The notes under the pieces were generated by a model. It saw only the letters and a program-made list of their open reading frames with translations, had not been told where the DNA came from and ran no database searches. A stretch of DNA of 64,000 nucleotides from Montifringilla adamsi (taxonomy: Eukaryota; Chordata; Aves; Passeriformes; Passeridae). The translations under genes were made by a program, and so were the position numbers. Shown piece by piece: positions 50,411-61,320 of the stretch. The stretch covers positions 9,410,099-9,474,098 of the forward strand of contig JAGGNK010006448.1 of assembly GCA_017590115.1 (NCBI GenBank), written 5' to 3'. Each line of letters starts with the position of its first letter. Within the stretch, counting starts at the first letter, position 1.

Positions 50411-53400
50411 TTAGTAACAGCAGAATAGGATGGCTGGTAAACCATTCACTCCTGCCTTCTTAACAGAAGAAGGCATTTCAGTGAACAAATTTTCAGGCTT
50501 CTCTTTGCGCCAGAAAGCTGAATTCTGTGGTTTATTGAAAAATGTTACATTTACTGTCACTGTAGAATCAAACAATTCCCAATGAAGTGGGGTGAAACAA
50601 GTGCTGGAGATATTTTTTTCTCAGCAGTTTGTTTTTGGTTGGTTTCGATTTGTTTGCTTTTTTGGTTTTGGGTTGATTTATTTTTTCAGGGATCAATCTA
50701 GGCTTCTTTTCAGCAAACATTGGAAGATCATGTGTGCAGTTATGAGAACAAGAAGCATAAAAGAGTGTGAAGACTGTCATTATTTAAAATTTTACTGTAA
50801 AGGCTTTTTGGTAGAGAACCATAATGAATATGAAATTGAATAAATGAGAGAAACCATGCTGGAAGGATGAGATAATGTCAGAAAAAGTTGGTCTGTGGTA
50901 CTATTGTTAATTCAGGTTAAAATGATCTTGCTAATTCCCCTTAAAGTAACAATAGAAGTCAGTTTAAAACCCAGCAGGTTCCTTTAATGCAATTCCAAGA
51001 TCATATTTGAATTTTAGTTTGGGTTTCTAGTATAATTTACATTCCAGTAATTTGGATTTTGGTTCTACCTCAAGTCAAATTAATTTTTTTTTCTTTTGTT
51101 GTATGTAGGTAGGGACACTTCTAACTACTCTATTTGTTTAATGGGCATTCAGAGCTCTGGAATATGATTTAGTCAGACAGAAAGTGAATTGCTCTGTCAA
51201 ATCAGTTACTGATGTTCATTATATCGCATCTGTTTTTGTAAGGACTGTTGCCAACAGCATAATTTTGTATGTGTGTGAACATTTCACCTCTGGATACATA
51301 AAATGATCACTGTGAAAAGGAATTTGACAATATCTTGAGATTAAAATCAACAAAAAAGTGGGCTCAGGTATATAGCAGTTCCCCTATCTCAAGGTCCAGT
51401 CTTTCAGCTTCTCTAGGAAGTCATCAGTGCCTGTGATGTTGATCTGCCTGGGTTGGCCTGAAAGGTGTTGCAGCTCAAGGACTCTCCTGACTCTCATGCT
51501 GAGTGGAGCAGACAGGGTTTTGTCTACGTTGCTTGAGGCTGGTGTCCTGTAGAAGGAATGGACTGTCCTCACTTAATGGGATTTTCTCTTGGGAACCAAT
51601 ACGATGCTTTTGTAATGCCAAGACACTGTGGGGTCCCCTGCCCTGAAATTCAAGCAGTCTCAAAAATAGGAGGGCTTTTGGGGCAGGATGACATGTTTTG
51701 TTCTGTGAACTGTAGCGTGAGTGTATGAAGGGATGGTTTCACCTTGCTGGAGTGCTTCTTGGTAGGCAGGAAGATGAGCTTGGAGTGTATAAGGAAGGAG
51801 CCAAACTTGTACTACAGTGTTGTCTGCAGTGCTGTTTGAAAGCAGTATATAGAATTCACCATCTCTTGATCTGCAGGTGAAAGAAATACTCCTGCTGAAG
51901 AGAGCCACAGAAAAAAGGGAGATGATAGTTCAACAGTGTTGACAGTCAGGGCCAAGTGCTTGAGACTGATCCCCATCTCTTTTACTGAGCAAAGCTGAAG
52001 TACTTTACAACAATCGTAGTGATAGCAAGTAATGCTAAATCTGGAGTGGTGCTTGTAACAAAAATAAGTTTATACATATTAAAGGATAAGCATGAGAAGG
52101 ACTTAGGTCTGATACAGGTTCCAAATCCATTTTGAAATAAACCACTCATTTGCCAATTGCGTCCAAGCCATATGGCATTTCAGTGCTGGCTTTTCAAAGA
52201 CTGTCATGACAATCCTAAGTCTGTTTTGGGTTTTTTCAGACCCTGGAATTGGTCTCTTGGAAGTCTAAATAGGCAGAAATTTACCACAGATCTGTCATTT
52301 GCCCTTCCTGGCAGTTCATGTCCTCATCCTGTCAGCATTTGTTTATTTCAAGGTACTGAAAATACAGATTTGTACAGCTGAGACCACAAATAAAAGTTTA
52401 AAATCAGTTCCAGACAGAACTGTAAACTTGCACCTTAGAACAATTACATTTTTCTTTTTCTTCTTCAAACTGTCTTTCCTAGACTCATCTAGATTATTTT
52501 TCGTTTTAAAACCTTTCTTATACCATAACTGTTTACTTCAATATATTTTTATGACAGGCTAATGTATTTCACTTCTAGCTGTCTTGTGATCTTGTTTCAA
52601 AGTGGATCACAGTGTAGAGCCATCAGAATTTGGTACTGAAAAGAGCCAATATGCCTTGTTGGAGTAGAAAGTGTTTTCTCCCTCTATTTCAAAATTGGTT
52701 ATTGATAAAACAGTTCTTGTGGAAGATGGAAAGTTTTTTAGATGTGAAAACTCAGAAAATAATTATGTGGGTTTTTTTAATATTGCTGGTACTGAAATGG
52801 AAGGACCTGTTTCACATTCTGGTTTATGTGTCTTCTGAAACATTTTCTGAAAGCTGTTCCTTGTTCTGTAGATCTCTAAAAAACAACTGGAAAGCCACTC
52901 CGTGGGTTTTGAGCAACAATTCGGTTTTTGGTCAGTTGAGTTCTTTGTATGTTGTCTTTGGTTACTTTTTCCTGGCCAGTGAAAGCAGTTTAATGAGCTG
53001 GAACAAAAGTAGATCAATAAAATGTACTTCATATGTACATGATTAGCAGTCTTAAAACTATGAAACAAAATACACTTAGGGTTGGGAATGAGATCCGTGT
53101 TCAAATGATGCTGCTTAAAAATACTTTTCATAAAATCAAGGAAATAAAATAATACTGAAGTTTCATCTGAAGCCATATATGAATATTCATTATTATTTTT
53201 GGGTTTTGCTGAAAGTCTTGAAGCTATACTCAAGTCCATAAAGCCTTGATAAAGTTTCAAATTAGCTCCTGTAGTAGTAGAATGTATATCTTCTGCTTTA
53301 AAAGTATATCTGTATATCTATACTTCTGCGTTACAGGTGGCAAAGGTTTAAAAGCTAAGCAGTGCCTAACGATTATTTAAAATACTAAGAAGAGTTTGGG

Positions 53401-54169
53401 TAATAGACCTAATTTTTAGGTTATTTCCTTTTAATATTAGACAAGTATTATCCATGTCTGTGCCTGTGTACACAGGGAACTGCATGTGAACAGTTACCTT
53501 GTGTATTATTTGTTAATAACTAAAATGTAGAAGTTGAAAGGTCATGCAAATAAAAATAAGTTTTTCACTATGTTTCTGCGAAATCGTGTCATATCAGTCA
53601 GTGAAATAACATATTTGAGACCACAGTTTGGATTGGACTGTTAAGTTTTATATTAATATAATTTAAATTCTCGTATTTATTCTTTCATGATATGTTTGTT
53701 CTTTATATTAGAAAGCATTGTTTAGATACAGTATTAAAAAAGAAAAAGATTTTGAATATAACCACATGATAACAAGGAAGGTGAATAATGCTTTTTATGC
53801 TTGATTATGCTCCAGTTGTAACATTATAAAAGTACTGAATTTTCCCTCTGGGATTTTAGTATGCCCAAAATTAAAAAAAAATACTCCTTTGTAGAAGTGT
53901 CTCCCAACCTATTTGGGAAGTAGGGAGTCGATGTCATGGATTCATGGGAATGTTTGGCATTAGAGACACAGTTAGGGAGATTAGACTGGACGTTAGGACT
54001 GCTCCATGTAGAAGTTAATGTTAGCATGTTCATTATGCACCTGTCAGGAATGGGCTTTCCACCGGTGTGTTTGTAATGTTTGGAAGTAGTTAGCTTTTTC
54101 TAGCCCAAGATTCACAGAAGCACAGGAGTGGCAGCCATGAGCTGCTCCAGCAGTTCAGTATTCTAGAGG

Positions 54170-54325
54170 ATCATAGAATCACAGAGTAGTTTGTGTTGGA
54201 AGGGACCTCTAAAGGTCATCTAGTCTACAATGAGCAGGGACATCTTCAACTAGATCAGGCTGCCCAGAGCCCCATCTAAGCAGATCCTGAGTGTTTCCAG
54301 GAGTGGGACATCTACCACCTGTATC
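54170..54325 (-). mobile_element. CR1 LINE 3' tail fragment
   Basis: The + strand reads ATCATAGAATCACAGAGTAG, TTGGAAGGGACCTCTAAAGG, TCATCTAGTC, then AGATCAGGCTGCCCAGAGCC and GTGTTTCCAGGAGTGGGACATC. This is the reverse complement of the CR1 3' end, so the element points to minus. It lies about 300 bp upstream of GPC5 exon 2. Confidence 0.93.
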
Positions 54326-54619
54326 GTGATGTACAATGCATATTCAACATATTTTGCCAACATTAGTTAGCAATATTCACAGCTGGAACAAGATTACATT
54401 GTCAGGGAAATTACATTATGTGACTTTAATTAACTGTAATAAGTGTATTCTTCCCAGAATTGTAATTAGTGTCCCCTTCTGTTGATCAAGACCAAATCTT
54501 TTAAAGCTTTGGGTATTTATTCTGTGTGTCAATACCCATGTAGAAAAAAAAATCTCTTTGGTGTTTGTGTTTTGCAAACTTCTGTTTTATATTAATCAGT
54601 GTAACTGCCTTTTCTTTAG

Positions 54620-54781
54620 GTGTTGATCTCCAGATTTGTACTTCTGAAAATCCAACATGCTGTACCAAAAAGATGGAAGAAAGGTATCAGATTGCAGCAA
54701 AGCAAGACATACAGCAAGTGCTTCAAACATCAAGTGCTACATTAAAATTTTTAATATCTCATAATACAGCTGCTTTTCAAG
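54620..54781 (+). CDS. GPC5: GPC5 (glypican-5) coding exon 2
   Basis: The 162-nt exon completes codon 56 (glycine) and encodes residues 57-109 plus one base of codon 110. It starts VDLQICTSENPTCCTKKMEE and continues RYQIAAKQDIQQVLQTSS to end at HNTAAFQ. The cysteines at residues 62, 69 and 70 and the TCC-x-(K/R)KMEE(K/R)YQ motif are the N-terminal signature of the glypican core, conserved between GPC3 and GPC5. The acceptor is a pyrimidine-rich tract ending TTTAG and the donor is AAG/GTAAAG, phase 1 on both sides, so exons 1 and 2 join in frame. Location downstream of miR-17~92 separates GPC5 from GPC3, whose relative lies near the paralogous miR-106a~363 cluster on the mammalian X. The rest of the gene, including the GPI signal and heparan sulfate sites, is outside the window. 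Confidence 0.95.
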
Positions 54782-56395
54782 GTAAAGCTTTCTGCTTTTT
54801 GTTTCCAAACTTGTTTGTACTTTTCTTGATTTATATCTTTGTTTCTTTATGATGTAATAAAAGTTATCTATTAATTTTTAGCTTCTCCCTATGCTTTATG
54901 CTTTCAAATAAGGAGTACTAAATCATGCAGGTGATTAGAAACTGCATTGCTTTTGGAATTTGTGGCTTTAAAAAAATTATATTTGAGAAAAAGTAAGAAA
55001 TCATTCTAGTGAGATGCTTTGATTTTAATTGTAAACATGTAACTTCACATTCCTTTTAACTTCTTTAACTTGGGCCATACTAATATGCAAAATTAATGAC
55101 TGGAGTGCTATGAAAGAGATTTTTTTTTTTTTTTATACCACTGTTTCCACCCACTATATTCTTTGTCTTTTTCTAGTAGACATTCTTGGGTAGTTTGTTT
55201 TTGAGATTTTGAGATTCTTTTTTCAGATCTAGTTTTTCAGACTCTTGAGTTTGTAAATGTGATTGAAAAAAAAATTGCATGTTGAACCATAGTTGTTTTA
55301 ATAAACAACAGGAGGTTACCTGATAAATGATAGTTATTTGGACAGGTGGTGGGGTTTCCTTTTTGCAATTACTCTTCAGACACTATTAGTTTCTTTTTGA
55401 TTTAATTAGGCATAAGTTAATGCAGAAATTGGTTAAGGAGCTGAGAAGATAGAGGTAGGAGGTTGTATGTGGTGGAAGGAGATACAGAGTTTACATGTGT
55501 TGAGGACAAAGCCCTAAAGTCTTGTTATTTGTCTGTTAATATGTGCATATTAACCTTTATCACTGCTTCATTGGAAAGGATAACATGGTAACTTCATACA
55601 GGCTTGGGAAGTTTTCCTTCTGGCAACTCTCTTGTTTTTAACCTGCTGAAATAATTAGCAGAATGGGGTCCTGAAATGCAAAGCTGACTTTGGAGTCCTA
55701 AAGCCGCCTCTTTTTTAATTTAGGCTGTCTAATGCTAAAAACAAGCTGGAGTTGTGTTGTGAGTTGCTCTCCACCTTTTGGGAGTTTTGCCATTTAGCCT
55801 GCCTAGCACAGCTGCCAAAGGATGTTACAATCAGGGAATCATTGATAAAATGTACAGAGAAATCTTTTAATCTCTTTTCTGCCTTTGTTCTTCCTTTCAA
55901 ATTCTGTTTATTATCTTTTTCTTGGTACCATGAGAGTTAACCTAGAGTTTGGAACATATTACAATATGCTAAATTTGGTATGCTGTCTTTGGTCCATCAT
56001 TTGCATTTAAACAAATACTTTTCAAAGCATATACTTAAAAGCGAAATGTATTTTATGTATCTTATACACTTCAAATTTTTGAAGTACATGCTTTAGTCTT
56101 TAATAGTTTTGTCTTTATTTTCCTTTTATGTAAAGAGGTATAACAGAGAGAATGTTGCATGGATTCTGGTATTATTTGGATTTAAAACTTGTTTAACCTT
56201 GAAGTAATTATTTGTGGAAAAACATGCTATTGAATATACCACTAATTTTTGAAGACTTGCAACGATTGCTAACTAAAATTAAAGCTGAATGATTATAGAG
56301 ATTCAAAAACAATAAGATGCTGCTGATGTTTCTTCAGCTTGGAATTCCAGGTGCATAGTAAGACATTCTATCTGATCTGAATTCAGTTTTGACCC

Positions 56396-56466
56396 TGTTT
56401 TGAGCAGGACTTTGGGCTGGACACTTCTTTAAGGTCCTTTCCAATCTGAATTACAGTATGACAGAG
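56396..56466 (+). mobile_element. CR1 LINE 3' tail fragment
   Basis: The order GAGCAGGACTTTGGGCTGGA, CACTTCTTTAAGGTCCTTTCC, AATCTGAATTACAGTATGACAG follows the CR1 3' end (GAGCAGGGGxTTGGACTAGATGACCT, AGGTCCCTTCCAA, ATTCTATGAT), in plus orientation and clearly diverged. Confidence 0.75.
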
Positions 56467-58354
56467 TGCCTATCTCACCACCAAATGTTTAGGCATCCCT
56501 TTTATGTTTAGATGAGGCTGGGCTAGGCGGCTAGGAGTGTGATTATCTCTTCTGCTACTTTGGCAACTGGACAGACATCTCAGGAGTCCCGCAGAAAGGG
56601 GATTGTTGGGTTGTGTAGAGAACGGAGCAGATGTCGTGGATTTTGTCACTGCTGTCGCCTGCCTCTTCTTAAAGTATGTTGAGGTTGGCCTTAAAGGGGT
56701 GGACTAGATCCCCACAGAACAATTAGCTAATGTTTTTGTCTCAGTGTCTTACATATTCAGTAGAGAGAAGTAGGCAGTTAAAATAAATCATCTGTGTCTG
56801 GCTCTGGAGGTCTTCAGAGGTGTGTTTCCATTCAGCATTAAATACAGTCTAGAGATCCTGAGTCTTCAGCGTGTCTAACTACCAGGGACTTTATGATGAC
56901 TGTGTCGGTGAAATGAGGCAGCTGTCTGCCCATCTGTCTATTAACTTATTATGTGTGTGCATGTGTGCATATGAGAGTAAATTAATCTGTATATATTGAC
57001 ATATCTTTGTCACCCTCTAATGTTTGTGAAAACTCCGTGGTACTGTATTGTGGTAAGTGCTGCCTCCTGACAGTTACTATTTGCAATTTTCAAATATTTC
57101 AAAAATTCCGTGCATCTTAGGATGTGTCAAGCTACATGGTGCAAATTGCACCACTTGTGTACTGGGTCCTACTGAGTACTGTTAGTTTTTTCCTTCTGTT
57201 TTGGGGTGTTTCAGAATGTGTGTTTTCTTTTTCATTGTGAATCTTCTATTTCTTTTTTAATAGCTTTGAGGAATAGTAAGGGAAGGATGGGTGGCAATGA
57301 AGTTAAATAAGATATTAATCCGGTAAGTGGAAGATACATTATGGAGAGCAATAAATCATTTTTCCCTTGGGAAAGGTGACTAGAGAGCTTAAGCTATATG
57401 ATAATTTTGTTTCAGGACAGTAATTTTGGTAGGATAACATTATTGCACATTTCTGATTTTTAGTATTTCTTATCTTAATATTTGAGGAAGAGATTGTTGC
57501 TGCTGTACAGGAATTGCAATAACATCTCCAACCGTAAACCCAAATCCTTTTTAAACCTTACATTTGCATGGTGTAGACATACCTCAATATGTACACTCTC
57601 ATTTTTGTAGAGTTTTTAGATGTTACTCAAAGTTCATACTGACCTTTGTCTATACCTGTAATCAAAAGATTAACAAGTGCCACCGGGGTTACAGTTCAGT
57701 CACATTGCAGTGCTGGTTTTTGTGTAGAGAAAAAAAGAAATCCCTACAATTTCTAAAATTTGGAGAGGAATTGAATAGGCATCTAAGAATCTGGTGATCT
57801 GCCATAGGATGGAGTGCTCTGCAAGAGAATAGCATATCTTGTGTCACTTCACTATTTTTCCACAAGAGAGCTCATAACCCTTTAAAAAGTGGCCATGTAT
57901 GACATAGAACAAGATAACAGCTTGTCTGGTTGAAAGGGAAGTTTAGAGATGAGAATTTAGTTGTGGAGTCTAAAGCAAATGGCCTTTTCTTTGTGCTACT
58001 ATATTTAGCAACTCTAGTACTGTAGCATTGTTTTTATAAATATGGAAGCATCAATCATTTCTGAATGGGGCTGCCTGTCACTGAAACAGAGGACTTGGCA
58101 AGTGTGTGTCTGTATGCAATAGGTAATAAACTGCACTCTTCAACAGAACATTACCTGACACTTCCACTGTGTAGGAAAAATTTAATGCCTTTGCCACGTA
58201 AGTTCTGAAGTGCTGGGAAGGATGAAAGTTTGACAAAAAAGGCTCACAGATATGTGTGCTTGGCAGAAAGATTTTTGATTGTAGAATCTGAAGAAGGAAT
58301 AGAAACGAAAACAAGTTTTGATATAGAAGAAAAGAATTGCTGAGCCAGTCTTAC

Positions 58355-58852
58355 TGGATAACCAAGGAGGCAAAGGGTATGTGAGTTAGAAGGGGTTTTT
58401 ATGACTTAGAGCAAAGATAAGCCCGCCTCAAACAGGAAGATGTTTTTACCAAGCAAAAAACTAGCACAGGCAAACAAGCCTGCCGATGTTGCAAGCAGAA
58501 TAAAGGTCTCAGAATTTTCCACTGCAAGAAGACTGAAAAACAACTTCTAGCTTAAACTGTAATGTACTAACTTTTAGTGATTGGAGAATAGTAACATGAA
58601 TATGGTAATTGTAGTAGTTATGATAGGCTATAGATAAAAGTTAAGGTATAGATTGGTTCTATTGTATTATGATGCTCAGCAAAGAAAATGCATTTGTAAC
58701 CTAAGCTAAGGGTCTCCAGGCCTGCCTGCAGCTGGAGCTGAGAGCTGTAGGCACAGGCTCTGTCACCCATGACCCTGGACTGGTGTAACGTTTTGGATGT
58801 AATAAACTGCATTTTCAAGAGCCGCCTGGAGTCCCGCATCTCTCATTCAGGC
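58355..58852 (+). mobile_element. candidate solo LTR of an endogenous retrovirus
   Basis: About 500 bp with LTR features: a late AATAAA at 58801-58806 following TGTAACGTTTTGGATG, then a short R/U5-like end with CCGCCTGGAGTCCCGCATC and CTCATTCA. A TATA-like ATAGATAAAAG lies near 58630-58640. A direct repeat TCTTAC (58349-58354 and 58853-58858, extending to TCTTACTG) flanks the block and could be a target-site duplication, with the element beginning TGGATAACC. The right end (CAGGC) does not end in the canonical CA, so borders are uncertain. No retroviral coding sequence is adjacent, so this would be a solitary LTR left by recombination. It cannot produce any viral protein. Confidence 0.55.
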
Positions 58853-60005
58853 TCTTACTGAAGTATATTGAATCAGGCTTTCTTGATGCAGTTTCATGTT
58901 TTTCTATTAAATTACTGCTATGCAGTAGATCAATTTCCACTTGATTCTAGAGCAGAATTAAATGAAGTCACATTGTTGCATCATATTGTTTGAGATCACA
59001 GTACAATTATTACATTTAAATAGGAAGAAGTTTTGGTCAGTAGCTAAAGTAAATTGTGTGAACTAGAAAATGGGTTGAAATCTTCTGAGCTGCTTTCTCT
59101 GGTAAGCCATAAGAAATAATGGAATTTCTGTTCATCTTTGTGAAACTAAATGTGCCCTGGCACTAATTCAATTGCTTTCTACTTGTCAAATTTTCTGAAG
59201 AATGATTTGAAGATCAGAAAACTTCCAGCTAGCGCTGCTATATCTCTCATGGTTTCAAATGATATGCTGCCTGTCAGATCATCTGCAATACAAACTGCTT
59301 TGATGTTCTAACATTTTCTTCTTTCGCATCTCCATAATACTTTATATTTTAAGTGTGGTATAAATAAGTCTAAATCTAAATACTGGTGAATCCAACTTCT
59401 TTTAATTAAATTAAAATTAGGGATTCTGTTAAAAGTAAAAAATGTGGACAGGTTGAGAGACTCCATTTGTCACTCTGTTATACTGAGGGATGACAGTCTC
59501 AAAAATATCTGGGGTTCACCAGAGTTACGTTCCTCTTTCTTGATTGCTCTGCAGCCCTTCCCCACAGCTATGATCATTCTACCCTCTGGACTGAAAAAGT
59601 AGGGAATTTTAATAACACAGAAGAATCGTTATACCCACTAAGGAGCTAAGGTCTAAGGAACAAAGCTGTTACAGAGACTTCTTTAACTTCAGAAATCATC
59701 TATTCATATGGTATTTTGAGTCCTTTATAATAAAAAAGCAGGATAAACGTTATGCTAATATAACTTAGATTTGGACTCAGTATGTCTGTAAATACATCAA
59801 ACACAACACTAAGGGACTGCTGTAAGTGGAGGAATGTAGAGATTTAGATTAATACCTAAAATTTCATTATTAATCCTGAGTTTTATTTCTGTATTTCAAG
59901 CATGTCTTTTATCATTCCAAAGGAGTTTGGTTCTACTCTGTCTCATTCTTATCTTTAGATACTTATTTGCCTATATGTGTGCTGTGCCTGGAGGCACTCC
60001 TGGGG

Positions 60006-60021
60006 TATATATATATATATA
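60006..60021. repeat. (TA)8 microsatellite
   Basis: Eight TA dinucleotides in GPC5 intron 2, continuing into a degenerate CATATG stretch. Confidence 0.85.
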
Positions 60022-60739
60022 CATATGTGCACAGGCATTTAATGGCTTCTGTAACAATTTTCACTACATCAGTCTTTTCTTAAATTGTTCTTTTCAACTG
60101 TACACTTGTGCTCCTGTATTCTAGTCTCAGCCTGTTCATTTACCATCAATTATTTCTCCTAGTTAAAATAGTGTGAGTTACAATTAAGCTGATGTTGGTG
60201 CACTGTTCAGTCTCATACTCAGTGAGTACTAAGATTTTTTTTTTTGTATTTTTGTTAGTACCCAGCTAACTGCTGTTTTCTGTAACACAGTGTTCAGTAT
60301 AGACATATGCTAATTTAGATTTTTCTATGCCGTATGTAGTTCTTATGCATTTGAAAAGGGAAGTGAAGTACAAATTTAAAGCATTCCCTTGGGAGCACTG
60401 GCCATAGAAAATTCGTATTTTCATGGATGCCTGCTTCCTGCTTATTCTGAGAACTTTGGGAAGTTGATAGTTGATAATGGCTGACAAAATGCAGGAGTTT
60501 GAAGGACTGAACTCCAGCAGAGACGGTAGTATCAAATTGATGGTTTTGAATGAATATTTAATATTATTTCAAAGGTAGAATTGCCTGCGGCCTTTTAGAT
60601 TTCCAAGATTTTCAAACATGAATGGAAGTTTTCACTTACTATTTTATTCTGTGTAAAAAAAAGTAAAAACCCAGAAAGTTAGCAAGTCAAGTCTTGTTGA
60701 AAGACAGAACTCAGAATAGTCCTGACACGATGGAAACAA

Positions 60740-61320
60740 AGTGCAAGAAAATTGTTCAATGGGAACAAATGCAAAGTGCTCCATTTACCTGGGGAGGAAC
60801 AGTGGAAGACATAATAGTACGGGGGATATCTTGCAACAGATTTGTTCTGTAGGAGAAGTTCTGTGGATAATGACAGATCAAAAGATGACCAAAGTCAGCA
60901 GTTTCATACTGTTGTCAGGCAGGCAACTATTTTAAGATTCTTAAACAGAAAGACAGAAGAGATCTGTGAATTGAAATTTCTGTTTTGAATTCGTAAACTG
61001 GAGAACATTGTTCAGTTTTGGGTAGAAAGACACGAACCAATTGGAAAGAAGAGAGAAAAAATATGCTCTGAAATCTACATAGAAAAAACTACACATGAGA
61101 AAGTGCTTATCTGTACTCCTTTACAGTAGATAAAGCCCCAATGGTGTCGCACTGCAGCGAAGAAAATACAGGTTCGATATTAGCAAGTGTTTTCCAATGA
61201 CAACATTAAACATCTGGACAAGAAAACAGTTGCCAAGAATTATGTTGTAAATAAGATGAATTCTGCTTGCAGGCCAGGGGTTAGGCTGGACTGCTGAACA
61301 GAGTTTTCTTGGCCTTAGGA
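60740..61320 (+). mobile_element. ancient, heavily diverged CR1 LINE fragment
   Basis: Scattered but ordered matches to the CR1 ORF2 end are seen on the plus strand: GCAAAGTGCTCCATTTACC (family GCAAGGTCCTGCATTTA) near 60772, ATTGTTCAGTTTTGGG near 61007 (family TGTGTTCAGTTTTGGG, encoding VQFW), and AGGCTGGACTGCTGA with TCTTGGCC near 61283-61316, in the place of the 3' end. Many indels and stops separate them. The same order as in intact CR1 makes chance unlikely, but a repeat-library alignment is needed for borders. Confidence 0.55.

Larger units (their letters stand above)
46658..54619 (+). other. GPC5: GPC5 intron 1
   Basis: About 8.0 kb from donor GTGAGG to the acceptor CTTTTCTTTAG. It includes the 3' part of the CpG island, two CR1 tails (50265-50410 and 54170-54325), two 17-bp tandem duplications (47698-47732, 50086-50120) and otherwise AT-rich sequence. 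A 165-codon minus-strand open frame (53260-52763), partly overlapped by a 138-codon plus-strand frame, has no recognisable domain and is not called as a gene. Confidence 0.85.
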
